Notes: generated by a model not told the origin, from the sequence alone. 64,000 nucleotides of DNA from Phlegmacium glaucopus (GCA_015039465.1 MU130157.1:494843-558842), one strand, 5' to 3'; positions 1-12,719 are shown, counted from the first letter of the stretch. Numbers and translations: made by a program.

Positions 1-2401
1 GTCTGGAAACTTTTTAGATCACGGGGTTCGGGTCAACTCGGTGATCACAAGTTACCGTATATCCGGAACCGCCTTCTCTCAACGTCTAGGAGACTTGGCG
101 GGGCCTCTTACTGTCGTTCAAAACTCTTTGAAAGTTCAGCTCCAAACAGTCAACTCTACGAAAGTTGAAACGGTCATAATTCCTTTCCTTGCTGACTATA
201 TCGGTGCTCCTTTCACCAATAAAGCATCTTTGTGCGTTTTTCTTCTTTTCACATATTATCCCTTGGAGTTATTTAAATGTTTATTTCAGTTGGGCAAACA
301 ACTGTGTCGCGAATAGCGCAACAAATGGTGTCGACCTCAGAGGCTCATTGTCAAATTTTGTACAGAAAACACGGAAGCAACCCGTTGCCTCCATTATTGA
401 TCCCTCGCACATCAGTGCCCTTGGACTCCCAGGGCCGTTCCTCCCGACCGCTCCTCCTGTTAATGGAAGTGAAGACGTTATAAAGTCCTTCATTCTTCCA
501 GGAAATAAAACGGGTGTGGTAGGTCATCAGTATACGATGCTTTCATATGTCCCGTTAACCCCCTCCTCCTTAGATGTTTGTGGGCTCGTTTGCGCCTACA
601 GACTTCAATCAATTCCAAGCCGATACTGTTGCAGCATTCAGCGACTTCAAGGCTGCTGGAGTGACACAGCTTCTCATCGATTTAACAAACAACGGCGGTA
701 AGTTAGCTTTAGAGTATTTGTGTCTGTATATTTTTTAGCTTATACTCGATATAGGTGGATTTGTATGTCTGGGTCAATTTTTACACCAATTTCTCGCTGG
801 TTCTGAAATCGGATATCCGTACGTCTAAAAGTAACTTGTTAGGGCTAACTTGCAAATCATAACATTAATGAATTGATAGCGGATTCCAAACAAACGTACG
901 CGCCAACCCGCTTGCACAAAAGATTGTTGCAGCGCACGTTGCTATGGGTAACAATGACACTAATACCTTCTACAGTCCTGATAATTGTGAGCATGCATTC
1001 AAACATTGGCCTTCCCTCCGTACGTAGTGTCTAACATATGTTCGTAGGGGCATTCTTTAATGGGACGATCTTGCCGACCACATTCAACTACATCACTCCC
1101 CCACTGGTTAATGTTGTCAATGGTCAGAAAGATCCTGGTTCTCAGCGTGTCCATGTAGGGTTCCTCGCCTCTTCATACGTTGCTCGATCGCTGAAATACT
1201 ACACACCTAGGACACATGCGAGGAGTCTTTTACGCAAACTGTACCTGTGAAGCCACCATTTAATCTTAAGTTTGTCGACACTCTTGAATTATTCACGTAT
1301 TAACACTGATGGCTGTGGATGTTTTTTTTAATAGTAAAGTCGCCATTGGTAATATTTATTCTTTGGAAGGACGAAGAATCATTGATGATGATGATAATGT
1401 GTATCAGTTAGCAACGGAAATTGCGCTTCGACCTGTGCAATGTTCAGTACCTTGATGAATGAGCTTCATCGTACTAAAATTGCAGTCTTCGGAGGGAAAC
1501 CAGGCGAACAAATGGAGTTTAAAGGTAACAACAAGCATCGCTCTCCTTTGGTAATTATACGGTGCTGATCCTTGCTTTCTACTTCTAGGGATGGCGGGAA
1601 ATCAGGTCCTGGAGTGGGCCGATCTTGACACTGAAATTAAGTCTGTTGGCTTGGACAATGTGAGTTATTAAAAGTATCCCCAGAAATCCGCTTTTCTCAA
1701 CTTATCCAAGGACCCCCTGGCTCCTCCTGATTTGTAAGTCGATATCAAATCTATGTTTAAAGTTTATGACTAGAAAGAACTTTTATTGATCAGGCTGGTC
1801 AATTCCAATTTCCGGTGTGTAAATCGTTCTCATATTTTGTATTTTCATTATTCACGAAAATTCCTTCATAGTCACAATTGGCGAACTGGTATGTTTGTTC
1901 TATCCGTTGTTCCAAGTCGTGTTTTGTCAACCTAAACGTTTATCAAAAAAAGCCTGGAGCTTCTTCGATGAAAGTAGGCCTATCGGTACGTTCGTTCACC
2001 TGATGTTATACCAAAAACATCACGCTGATTTTGTCTCCTTTTTTGTTTTGTTTATGACAGCTTATGTCTCGGAACTACCATTGCGTATGTCTACCTTTTT
2101 TTTTAGAAAGGATTCTATAACGCATACATTCTGCTAAACTTCTGGCTCCAAGTTCGTTTCCCCTATACTCAGGATACCTACAATAACCCACAGAATTTGT
2201 GGACCTTTGCGTGAGTTCAACCTCTTCGTATTCCAGGAAGTCGATGTCACAGTATCATCTACTAATAGGGCCTCCCAACTTTTCCCCGGCGATCACGAGT
2301 GATTTATTTAAATTTTCAGGATCGGGAAGGAAGTCGATGCAGTTCTGGGTCAAAGAGTTTTGGACAAAATCCTTGTATTTAAACGAAATTCGAGAAGTTG
2401 A
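1..2401 (+). CDS. S41-family (tail-specific protease-like) peptidase, 3' part
   Basis: Fungal secreted S41-like peptidase whose 5' end lies before the window. The open frame at position 2 joins across a GTGCGT...TTTCAG intron near 224-290. The core follows: a segment matching PTDFNQFQADTVAAF, then LLIDLTNNGGG near 670-760, which is the conserved S41 stretch in these fungal proteins. Later exons carry GNCASTCAMFSTLMNE and IAVFGGKPGEQMEFKG, then MAGNQVLEWADLDTEIKS, PLAPPDL, and a final LRFPYTQDTYNNPQNLWTF-like segment. At least eight short introns are needed. The last exon probably ends with TGA at 2399-2401, and its end differs from the usual short tail, so the final intron is less certain. 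Peptidase activity is inferred from the family. Immediate neighbour is a tRNA on the other strand. Confidence 0.75.
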
Positions 2402-2529
2402 TATTAGGTAGTAAGCAGTCTGTAACTTGTATTTATGAGTAAACTTTTGTTTGTAAAGTGAGGGACTCGGGTGTGTACGTACTCTCCGGAAACACTGACC
2501 AAAAAAAAAGAGTAAAAATAGAATACACT

Positions 2530-2637
2530 AGCCCACCGCGAGGGTCGAACTCGCAGCCTTCAGATGCCCGGGCCTATACTTGAACAAGTTAGTCAGCCTT
2601 AAAAGTCTGACGCTCTATCCGATTGAGCTAGGCGGGC
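2530..2637 (-). tRNA. tRNA-Lys (anticodon UUU) with intron
   Basis: Read on the minus strand, the sequence folds as a full cloverleaf. The seven-base acceptor stem GCCCGCC pairs with GGTGGGC, the D arm contains GCTC...GAGC, and the T arm contains GTTCGACCC. The anticodon stem TCAGA/TCTGA closes a CUUUUAA loop with anticodon UUU. A 34-nt intron sits one base 3' of the anticodon, the canonical position for eukaryotic nuclear tRNA introns. The base after the acceptor stem would be U. This supports a nuclear eukaryotic origin. Confidence 0.93.
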
Positions 2638-2639
2638 AC

Positions 2640-3823
2640 ATATACCCGCGACTTATAGCCAGTACAGTGATGCACAGTCTATTATGCCCCGAGAAGCGCT
2701 TATCATTTTATTTACAGATTCTAGTTTCATTAATCTCTATATCATTCATTACATACAAGGTACGGCTATTTATATAGGACCATGCAATGGTCCTTAGAAA
2801 TTTTGGGGGTTCTAATTTTGGTCACCAGCGTGTCCATCGCTGATTCTATTCGTCTAGCCTGTAATACTAGTATGTTAGTGATGAATTGAGCTTCTCCGAG
2901 TCACTGATAGATCTTCGTTTACTAGTGCTGCCGAAGTCGAAGCACAGGCAAGTACGCAGCCAGATTAGTACCAACGAAATATCTACAAAATTAAAACTCA
3001 AATAAGGTGATAGGAAGACATCTCTCCTACCAGGACCAAGAGAGCCTTTTAGCACTGGCAGGTCTATAAAATTTGTAGAAGAAACTCATTTGGTCTAATT
3101 GTATTAGTATATTTGAACCAACTCTTCAGCGAGCCTCTCTACTCTGGGCTGACTACCCGCGTTGCTCGGAAATTTCAGCCATACTCCTTAGCGTAGGTCA
3201 TACCATGCCGCGCCAGCTGGGGAATGTCTCTCGCCATCTGCCATCAGACTCGGAAGATACGCCACCATGACTCGATAATATGTCCATATATCACTCATAG
3301 TGACTTTGAACCAAACACCTGAAATAAATTTGTTTGACATAGGTAGTCTAAAAGCTAGGACCCAAAGAGCAAGTAGAGAAAAAATCGCTCGAAGCTAGTC
3401 GTGGTTTTTCCAAATATACACACTTTCGCACGGCTACACTATGTAACCGACTTTGAGGACAAAGCTTCAAACGCCCCAAATCTTCCACCGTTGTTTCGAT
3501 GGGCTCGGCGATCATTGCAAATATTTTTGTTTGTCAAAGATCAACGATAAGTTCGCAATGACCTCGATCAAATTTTAATTGACATTCACAATGGCTGGAT
3601 AGCACAGCAGTGCCGTGTATTCGCGTTCACCTGACATGTTCTCGTGCGATCTGCCAGTAGGTCCCTATGGCGAAGATAGCAAACCGGTCATACACTTGAT
3701 ATTGGTACGTGATATCCGGATATCCTTTTAACTTTAGTGATATACCATTTCGTAGTCACCTTGTGGATTATTCTATAAATCTGATGCCCCATCGCCACTA
3801 TCGTAGTATCTACTACCTCGAAT
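2640..3823. other. Intergenic region, no gene recognised
   Basis: About 1.2 kb between the tRNA and the DUF4436-like gene. Only short unrelated open frames are present and none shows a family motif. A TATA-like element (CTATAAAT near 3773) lies about 50 bp before the next start codon and may be its core promoter. Confidence 0.5.
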
Positions 3824-5169
3824 ATGCCTGCACGTCACGTTGACTGGAAAAAGCTCTTTTACGTTATCTTTGGATGCATCGTTCTCGTTGGCGGTAGTGC
3901 CTTTGTTAGTCTAATTGCACTTCCGACGGGTGTCAATGATACTACTGTCCTCGAGCAGTTGCCCAACAAGGACGGCGTAACTACCCCTCGCACACTACTA
4001 CTACATACCGTTCGTACTGACATGTTTCAAAGATATTCTTCCTAGGTCATGTCTATAAAGTCAATGTGTCAGACCGCACTATATCTGTATCGTGGCTCGT
4101 TGGTGGTTGTGGAAACCTCAGGTTGCAGAGGGCATCCAACTTCACGGACTCGAAATGTGGTCTAGCAAATGTCTCGTTTGATGTCTATGTAGATGGGTAA
4201 GGACCATTGTTTACATCTCAGCCGATCAAGCATCAATCAAGCCTTGCTCAGTGCACTATTTACCGAGTCCCAATTTCACTACGACCCCACAATCCATCCG
4301 ATCGGAAATCCTCCGATGAATAACACTATATAGTAAGTCATCTGTGTTAGATGCCCGCAACTTCTTTAGTAAATCATGCCATCTTTACAGTGTACAAGCA
4401 TTAAACCAATTCCAGTACACGCACACTATGGACATCAGTAGCGCGGAACTGCGCAACCACCGGCCATTCGAACAACGATATTTTTACCCTTTCGAAAAGT
4501 ACCGGCTAGTAACCACCTTCATTGCTTTCAATCCTGCAGCCAACACCTCCCTCCCCATCGTCCGTCTTGCCATCTCCGACACTGTTAACAACTTCCAACC
4601 ACAGCTGGACGAATGGGAAACACAGACATTTGTGAACAATACCCTCATGAATTCACGCACCACACATGTCAACATTCAGAGGACCATTAGCGCAAAGACC
4701 TTCGTCATACTCATCTTTACCTCGAATTGGATTATAACAGCTGCGGTGATGTATATCACGTGTATCGCTCTATGGTCAAATACTAAACTTGGAGACGGTG
4801 TCGTCCTTCTGCCAATGACGATAATACTCACTCTACCCCTACTCCGACAATTTTATGTGGATGCTCCGCCTATCGGTGAGCTTACCTCAGATCTCTTCTG
4901 TTAATACACCGACTGATGCTGGACGCATGCAAGGTGTCTTATTGGGTATGTTAAACCCATCAAGTTAATCATTTTTTCCTTATTATTACTCCCTAGATTC
5001 TCTGGGATTGATCCTACAAATGTTCCTCGTCGCGATTTGCGGTATTGTCTTGCTCTTAAACGCCAACAAGGTAAAAGATAAACAACCACCAAGACCCTTG
5101 AATCTGAAGTTGAAGGATTACGATGATTTCACTACTCAGTCATATACCCTACTTCCCTTTCGCAGATAA
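3824..5169 (+). CDS. DUF4436-like four-pass membrane protein
   Basis: Predicted exons 3824-3976, 4033-4196, 4252-4332, 4391-4875, 4934-4945 and 4997-5169 join in phase to 355 codons. One membrane span follows the start (LFYVIFGCIVLVGGSAFVSL), then a large extracytoplasmic-type domain with a proline-rich HRPFEQRYFYPFEKYR segment, and three spans near the C-terminus. This layout and the RPFEQRYFYPFEKYR motif match fungal DUF4436 proteins, whose function is unknown. Exon 5 is only 12 nt, which makes that part of the model the weakest, although skipping it would shorten the junction before the last span. A TATA-like element lies about 50 bp upstream. It may be a membrane sensor or scaffold, but nothing in the sequence shows an enzymatic site. 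Confidence 0.72.
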
Positions 5170-5526
5170 AGCGATATTTGTCAATGATACTGTACATATA
5201 CTTCCGGGGCAACACCCCATTACATGCTATCCGGACCTATCGACTTATATCTCATTGGGAATAGCATTAGAAACCTGACTCATATCCAATTTATACAAAT
5301 GTCAATGCAATGTCAACGTCTTAAATCAAGATTTAGGTTTTGAGCAATAGGAGGCATTGTATCGTATTTATAATGCATTACTGATGGGTCTCATATGAAA
5401 ATGAAAGGAATGAAGTAATGCAAGAAGTGTTCAACTTACAATCTTAGACTTGAAGTGATGGCAAAGAACTGACTTACCTGCACCCTACAGTGACAACCCA
5501 GCCACTCTTGCCATCGCCTCTTCCAT
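5170..5526. other. Intergenic region, nothing recognised
   Basis: AT-rich stretch of about 350 bp between two genes in the same direction. It should hold the terminator of the DUF4436-like gene and the promoter of the next gene, but I see no distinctive motif. Confidence 0.4.
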
Positions 5527-7288
5527 TTGCTCACGGTTCTAACAACCATGTCTCAGAATAATGGAGACAATGCCACCCAACTCACAACCAGGCTCGAACG
5601 CTTCCGGTTGTCAAATGTAGAACTCAGCCAGCAGCTATCCGATGCTCTAAGCCGATCTCAGAGATTGGCATCGTCCCTTGGCTTTCGCGACATTTACGAG
5701 GCCCAGGCTGCCATCGATACTGCCGATTTGGATCTCTCGTACAGGCAATGTTTCAATGAGCTGGAAGTGCTTAGGCAACAAGTCGGAGATTTGACGGCGC
5801 AACGGGATGGTGCTCTCGCAAGAGTGAGCGTGGTGGAAGAGCATAGACACCCTGCGCCTCGGTAAGGACTTTCAATCTGCAAGTTTTAACACCAATAACG
5901 ATCGGTTCTCGCCACGGACAGAAATGTTTCCGATGAACTTCACCTCCGTGATTTGATTCCTGACGAGATTGCTGTGGATGTCCTTCCACAGGCACTCTGT
6001 CTTGCACACTGCGAGGTTTCCGGGCTGCGGCAGTGCAACGTCGACGATCTTCCAGATGAGGGGACAATCAGAGCGTACGAATTGACGAGCCAAGGCCTCG
6101 AAATATTGAAAAAGAATGCGAAGTTAGTTGGAGAATGGGAGGACATATTCAGCTGCCGGTACGTTCAATCGCTCTGTAAACGTTAACTTGAACTAACCCT
6201 GAAATTCAATACAACGGCAGGTACAAAGACCGCACATCGAAAGTAAGCCGGCTTACGAAACAGGAGTCGTTTCGCTTTCAACGCGCCTTGTATCGAATCA
6301 TGCTGGTTTCGTGGTTATATGGCATGGGCAGCACCCCCGAAAGCGACATGCAAGATGAAGACTACCCATACTCATTTGTATATCAATCCCGGCAAACCAG
6401 ATTCTTGATGAAATATCCTTCTGATGACCTTTTCGAAATCAATCGCATTGCTGGGGTCCTTATTTGTACAGCAAGGATCGCCATGGAGAAAGACCGCGGC
6501 TACCAGTCAACGCGTGATGTATGTGAGTGGGTTTCATCCTCCAACAAATAACAACCCAATGTCTATGTAGATGACTGGAACGGTCTCTATTTGTTTGCTG
6601 GGCCAGCATACATTATGAATGCATATCGCAACCTGGAAATGGACACCGATAAGGATAAAGAACTCTTTAGTTACATCTTCGACGACGGCCTATATGAGGG
6701 CTTTCTTACTTGTGGTTTGAAGCAGATACTCACGGCCGGGACAAGAAATTTTGATTCGAACTTCAGGCAGAGAGTTTTGGACTCTGTAGAAGGGGCCGAT
6801 GATCCGTGTACGCACAGTCTCTTGCGGCTAACTCTATGCGAAGGGATTTTTTCAATGAGTTCTTGCCCTTGTAGGTAATCTGTGCCAATCCACGTCCAAT
6901 ATTTTCGGAGGAACAGGAACTTCCTTGAGAAATGAATCCTGTGAGTGCTGGACGATGATTCTCGGCTCTTCTAATGCGAAGCTGTTGCTCTGACTCATCA
7001 GCCTGGGACGATATGAAATTTACCTATATTCTCCCCGATTTACATGGCCTAATGTCGGGGATGAGTATCCAATATCCACAAACGTCATTACTTTCCAATG
7101 CGATCAGGACAATACCTTCAAGGAAACTTATGGAAGAAATATTTGAGCGGCGACAGGGGAAATATATTACGTGGAACCGTGAAGATTGGGTCTGTTCCAG
7201 CTGCTGGCAGAGTTTAATTTATGATACAATTCCAGTCTGGTGGGCTGAACGGTGTTCTCAGCAAATGTGCGGCTCGGACGGGGCGTAG
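5527..7288 (+). CDS. Hypothetical protein with N-terminal coiled coil and cysteine-rich C-terminus
   Basis: Exons 5527-5861, 5922-6158, 6221-6522, 6571-6807, 6875-6940 and 7002-7288 join in phase to 487 residues, which supports the model. The first 110 residues are heptad-rich (LERFRLSNVELSQQLSDAL and later LRQQVGDL), suggesting a coiled coil. The middle is globular, with aromatic-rich segments such as PYSFVYQSRQTRFLMKYP. The C-terminus has WVCSSCW and, 17 residues later, CSQQMC, which could bind zinc. I do not recognise a named family with confidence. Similar-looking lineage-specific proteins ending in a Cys/Trp-rich tail occur in Agaricomycetes, but that is memory rather than a search. The first in-frame start at 5527 is used; a second ATG at 5548 is equally possible. 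Confidence 0.6.
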
Positions 7289-8457
7289 TAAGTAATAGCT
7301 CCGCAGATACGCTGGTAGTAATTCGCGACGAAAGTCACGCAGGAATTTTGTCTGGACTCGAAAGTATCATAATCTCTTCTCGCAGCATTGTTGATATGCC
7401 GGCCGCTCATATAGCCTTTAGCAGCAATCCCAGAGCCTCATAGTAGTAGAGTCCAGCCCCACGACCAGAGAAGTGGATGAGATTCGACTGATAACATAGG
7501 TACGATGCCTTGTTCGTTTTCATCAAATACTTCTTGTTTTAGTCGTCGATCAAGGGTAGAATTAGCCTCAGCTTTTATGACCTTTCAATCAAAGAATATA
7601 TTTGATCAAATCCAAATTTCTTCAATTCTCGTGTCTTAATCATCTGAGTCGGCAGCGCCCTGCACTGACTATCGCTAGTACCCATTCGTGTGTCTACTGC
7701 TATGTTTTTTTTGCAATTTCTTCGTCTGCATTAAAAAAATTCGGTTCTTCGCCTTGTAGCAGCCGTAGTAAACATTTGATATGTTCAGATATCTACAGTG
7801 TTGCAAATTAATTCGAGACTGGTCCAAAGCAGGAAAAAAAAACATTGCTCACCTCTTTCATGTTCACGAGTCACTCGTACAATCTCGTATACTCCATGTC
7901 ACCGCTGATAGTCACGGCCCCAACGGGTATGACACAGTAACAACAGAGTCTCCACATACGTAAGGCGAATAGTAGCATCGGGTTCACGCGCGTAAGTTGA
8001 AGGGCAAGAATTGTAGCGACTCGAGAAGCTTTTACTTGATCCTATATTATAGTCAGAAAGCGTTTGATTTAAAAACACCCTTTAAGTCAAAATCCTGCAG
8101 CGAAGTGCATCAATGCCAGGCGCTAAGGTGGACTGAGACTGCTAGACGGATTCAGGACTGAGAATGGCCCTGTTCCCGGAGCATGGAATGAAAAAAGTCG
8201 TTATTATTGGTGTTGATGGGTCGGGAAACGAGCGAACTTGAGTATATGTGCAACGAATGCCACCCACTCCTTGCGTTCGGTGAAAGTAAAGACGTTAGCT
8301 AGAGGATATTCCAAGCTGCTCTCCAGCCTTGAGAACATCCGTAGGCTGAGGAGAAAGGAGAGAATTTCTTCCAGTTGGTGACTGAATATTATTCCTTTGA
8401 GACAACGGTTTCGAACTTGAAGTTTGTACCACCGTGAGGTTGGCTTACACACTTAGC
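7289..8457. other. Intergenic region with one unassigned minus-strand ORF
   Basis: No recognisable gene on the plus strand. On the minus strand 8204-8452 is open for about 80 codons with a Leu-rich helical composition. It stops being open at the foot of the palindrome described separately, so it may be the C-terminal remnant of a gene broken by that palindrome. Confidence 0.35.
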
Positions 8458-8940
8458 TAAGGTAGAAGCAATCCATACTCATCCAATGTCACATGACCAA
8501 GCATTATAACGAGTGACAAATGAAACAAATCTATGCTACATTTACAAAAACACTGTTATTAAAAATGTGGCTCCGAGAAAATATTCCAAACTGCACTTGT
8601 TAAATTATCCTGGAAACAGAATTTTGATATATGGGCTGTGCTAGTTGTAGTATATTAAAAGACCTCAGAGCACAATGGCAGGCACGTGATCAGAGAGACC
8701 CATCAGCTACGTGCAATGGGTCTCTCTGATCACGGTCTTTTAATATACTACAACTAGCACAGCCCATATATCAAAATTCTGTTTCCAGGATAATTTAACA
8801 AGTGCAGTTTGGAATATTTTCTCGGAGCCACATTTTTAATAACAGTGTTTTTGTAAATGTAGCATAGATTTGTTTCATTTGTCACTCGTTATAATGCTTG
8901 GTCATGTGACATTGGATGAGTATGGATTGCTTCTACCTTA
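8458..8940. repeat. Perfect inverted repeat (palindrome), 207-bp arms
   Basis: Bases 8458-8664 are the exact reverse complement of 8734-8940; I compared the arms base by base and found no mismatch. The 69-bp centre itself holds an 18-bp inverted repeat (8685-8702 against 8717-8734). Pairing is therefore interrupted mainly by a 21-bp asymmetric stretch (8665-8685). The outer ends are TAAGGTAGAAGC...GCTTCTACCTTA, so a TA dinucleotide could be a target duplication. It carries no ORF. It may be a fold-back element or an assembly artefact. Confidence 0.95.
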
Positions 8941-9163
8941 AGAAGTGAAGCTCAGCTTTGCGTGATCGCTTCGATAGATTACCGGATTCAACTACTTGGG
9001 AACCTTGAATGAAAGCATGGACGAGGAGAGGTAATGTCTCGAGTATGATCTGAGGGACAAGCTGAGGGCATTGCGAAGCAATGGTGCCAGTGCACGTGAT
9101 GCACCTCTCTTCTCCTTCGAATGACTTCAAGTGCAATCTCTCTGAGAGTATCTTTGCGTTCAT
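8933..9163 (-). pseudogene. Unassigned Leu-rich ORF abutting the palindrome
   Basis: An open frame of about 76 codons read leftward, ending with a stop that lies inside the right palindrome arm. It contains CITCTGTIASQCPQLVPQI followed by leucine-rich helix, reminiscent of HEAT-type repeats. Together with the open frame at 8204-8452 on the same strand it could represent one minus-strand gene split by the palindrome. I could not connect the two frames convincingly. It also lies in the divergent promoter space of the hydrolase gene, so it may be non-coding. Confidence 0.25.
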
Positions 9164-10446
9164 TCAGGCCACGGAAATGTATCCGACACACGCAATTACC
9201 GTCGTTTTCAGATAAACATTCTCTAAAAGAAGCAGTGGACCTTTCGTCCACTGCGTATTTGCCAGAAGACGGAAATGTGACAGATCGAGCCCTCATTATT
9301 CTCCATGGACTATTGTCAGTAGGCTATGCATTTTAAGCCCCTTTACTACAACATGGCGTTTATTACCTTTTTTTGCATTTTTCCAAGTGGTTCAAAACGT
9401 AACTGGGCCTCCATTTGTAAGGCCTTACATCGCGATATGCCAGAGAGACCGATATACGCTTTGGACTTGAGGAATCACGGTTCATCTCCTCATGCACTGC
9501 CAATGACATATGAAGCTATGGCATCTGACGTGCGCAAATTCATCGAGGACAAACAGTTGAAGAATATCGCGTTATTAGGACATTCAATGTAAGTCAATTT
9601 CTTTTCTCTTTCTTTTCAATGTTTGTTTTGACGTCCTCTTTGTATTAAAGGGGAGGCAAAGTAGCCATGTCATTCGCTCTTGCATTGCAGAATGAAAAAC
9701 CGGCTACTAACATCCTTTCAAATCTAATTGTCGCCGATATAGCACCTTCAATCGGTAGCATTTCCCCCGAATTCATCAGTTATATCTCGGCAATGCAACA
9801 GATAGAGGCTTTAGCACCTGGAGTTATAAAAACTCGTGCTGATGCTGACAAGAAATTAGAACCTTACGAGCAGGTATCCCTCTCTTTTCATTATATATTT
9901 CAATGACTTCTACCAACGAATCCTTTCAAAAATTAAAAACAGGATATATCTATTCGTCAATTCCTCCTTACCAACCTCCAACTTCCGACTCCTTCGCGTA
10001 GTGCATCTCATGACACTTTACACGACAAGGCCAAGTTCATCGTTCCTTTAGACATCCTTGAGCGTTCGATAGAGGCTCTCGGATCATTTCCTTATGAATA
10101 TGACAAGGAGAACCAAGTTGCACCATCTACTTATGATGGGCCAACACTGGTAGTGAAGGGTGTCAAGAGCTCGTAAGCAGTTATCGCCTTTCCCAAAAAA
10201 AAAAAAAAATTTCACTTCTTTGATATTTGCATACCCGTGTTATAGGTACATCAACCATAAAAACATTCCCGCTCTGCGAGCGTTTTTCCCCAATATGCGG
10301 ATGGAGGAACTTGATGCTGGTCATTGGGGTATAGCTTTACTAATATCGAACTTTGAATTCAGTGGCTCAATTTGACGCTTTTTCTAGTACACGCGGAGAA
10401 GCCCAATGAGTTCCGGAAACTAGTTGTCGATTTTCTGAGAGGTTAG
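9121..10446 (+). CDS. ABHD11: ABHD11-like alpha/beta hydrolase, probably mitochondrial
   Basis: Exons 9121-9314, 9388-9588, 9651-9873, 9943-10172, 10246-10328 and 10388-10446 join in phase to 329 residues, close to the usual length of the ABHD11/yeast Imo32/Eat1 group. The N-terminus is rich in Arg and Ser with few acids (SLRSFRPRKCIRH), typical of a mitochondrial presequence. Motifs in order are the oxyanion segment LIILHGLLFGSKRNW, ALDLRNHGSSPH, the nucleophile elbow ALLGHSMGGKVAMSFAL split by an intron, and the catalytic His in DAGHWVHAEKP. Family members act as esterases or thioesterases, or as ethanol acetyltransferases in yeasts; substrate here is unknown. It is convergent with the DUF4139 gene, 230 bp away. 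Confidence 0.87.
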
Positions 10447-10679
10447 TTTCTATGCAAAAGGTTCGCAGGACTGGCACTAGCTAGAGCTTCATGGCAAACT
10501 CACCACCACAATCTCTTGGTTAACTTTAGAGTAGATCATAGATTTTTATTTGCTCTGCCAACCTTCAGGTTTTACATAATGACGCTGCATATATACCTAC
10601 CTCAAGGACATTCCCGCTAGATATCAGCCTCATGATCAGCTAAGGTATAACTAATTGTTCCAACCAAGAATGATCAGAA

Positions 10680-12653
10680 TCAAAGACCTTCAATTGCTTT
10701 CCTTTGAGTGGTCGACGCCTCCCACTGAAGAAGGAGATTGATCTTCCCATGAGCAGGAATGGAGCATATCCAGTCCAATCGACCGTCCTTGCCCAGTACA
10801 TTCACGTCCGAGCCGCTGTCACTCCACTGCGCAACAACCCCATTCGCAACAGTCATAGGCGGCGCTGCTCTAGTGGCTGATGATGGAAGAGGGGTAGTCA
10901 AACTGGGAGAGATCAAGTTGACTGTGATATTTGCATCTTGAGAGACGGGAATGTTATCTGTGATCTTCAACTTTTCAATACCAACAGACTTGGTGTTGTG
11001 TATCGTGATAGTTTGAGAGATTGCATGTGTTGTGGACTTGTTGTAGAAACCAGACTGTGAAATCATTTTGCTCCGAGGGTGGTAGGTTACCCGGATGGAG
11101 GTATCGAGGCTGTTAAGTGTTAATATCACAAATGAGATATTTGACAATGGATGGATTAGAAAAGCACAAGTACAACTTACCCAAGAGGACAATCAAAAAC
11201 TTCTTTCGGGCTGACGTTCGGAACATTTGACCGCGAAATGAAGCTTTGATCAACGTAGACATTGCTTGACCCAGGAAGGAAAGTATAATTTGAAGAGTTC
11301 GTGATAGTTGCCTAAGAATAAAATGGTTATGGGTTCATCTCCTTGACTCGAACTTTATTGATTACTAGTAAAGAATGATTCACCTTCAAATGAACTCGCG
11401 TATCGCCTTTTGGTATGCACACCCAGGACATAGTAGCGTCCAAATCCAATTCAGCGATAGTCACATTGTGTTCTTGTTTGTCGGAAGGGATCGTGGTTAT
11501 ACCAGGGATCCGGAATGTAGCATTGACATTTCCCTTCGACGTCACAGCCGTAGATTCATGTTCCATGTCAAAGTCCAAATCATCTGGCTCTATTATTCTG
11601 CGATGCCTCTTCGCGCCCCCGACCCCAAGGCATCCACCGCCCCCGCCAGGTGGAACAACATGACTTAATGTCCAAATCTCAAGAGTTGGAAGAAGAAGGC
11701 CCAAAGTTGGCGTCGCAGTTTCCAACGTGATTGGAACATTTTCCCAGCACTGTTGGAGTTTGAACTCGAGAACATGTTGAAGGGAAGGAAGAGACTGACC
11801 TCCCCAGTTTCCTGACTGATGGTTGCCTTGTATATCACCTTAACAGGCGCACCCGGCTTTTGCATATTGACGCGGATATCATATCCTGCTTCCCACCTTG
11901 CTTTTGAAACCGCTATAAAATGGGACAGGTGAATTGGCATTTTCGGTTGAGAGAAAAAAATAGTAGTTACCGTAGATTAAATAAATGTCTATTTCTGCAG
12001 CCTGCTCAGCATATAATCCGATAACCGCCTGTGTTCGAAGTTTGTTGTCAATGCCGCTATCCCCAAGCCTCACCCGTTCGGCCTCCTTTTGTGCCCGAAT
12101 GTCCTCGATTTCCTGGACAAGTCGGAGAATCTTGTCGTCCCATTTTTCTCGGGTGATATCGTAGACGTCCATCGCTTCTCCGAGCTTTGAGATATCGAGA
12201 TGCTCAACGTTGAGCTTTCCTACGTAACCCTCGATTGACTCCACAGCTTTCTTGCAACGCGCTAGTGCATTCGCAGCTTTGTCTTCCTTCGCGTACAACT
12301 CGTCCAGGAGAGGAGAAGAATCGGGGAGTTCTGCCATTTTCACTTTAGAGGACGTTACGCCATGAATTATGGCAGGGCCTTTGCCCTCCACTCTAAAAAA
12401 TTGATAATTGAAGAAAGAAACATGGTGAGATACGAACTTTGGTAGGCATAAGTACTGTGTACCTGAGAGATTCATGGTCAAGAACATTTGGAAGACCAGA
12501 TATAACGACGTTGGTTTTTCCAGCAGCAACGTCGAACTTGAAGACCCTAGTAATTTCAGCTTGGCGAGAGTATAGATTGACGTTGATGATCGTGCTGTCA
12601 TTGACCGAGTTAAGGTTAAGAGTGTTAACTGCGTTAACTGTGTCAACATGCAT
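10680..12653 (-). CDS. DUF4140/DUF4139 (mucoidy inhibitor A-like) protein
   Basis: Reading leftward, exons 12653-12463, 12392-11971, 11912-11800, 11749-11384, 11311-11181 and 11109-10680 join in phase to 550 residues. The N-terminus (VNLYSRQAEITRVFKFDV, then VVISGLPNVLDHESLRV) is the DUF4140 signature. A long coiled coil follows, then AVSKARWEAGYDIRVN and a beta-rich DUF4139 domain. The end LDWICSIPAHGKINLLLQWE fits the C-terminus of these proteins. A glycine stretch (PPGGGGGCLG) and a charged loop lie in the middle. Function in fungi is unknown. A TATATAAA sequence near 12745 fits transcription toward the chosen start; an ATG at 12719 is an alternative. Bacterial homologues are named for mucoidy effects, which should not be transferred. 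Confidence 0.83.
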
Positions 12654-12719
12654 GATAGATGATGGGAGTGTTATAATAGCTTGGGATTCAAGTTGGTGGT
12701 AGAAGGAGAAGGGAGACAA

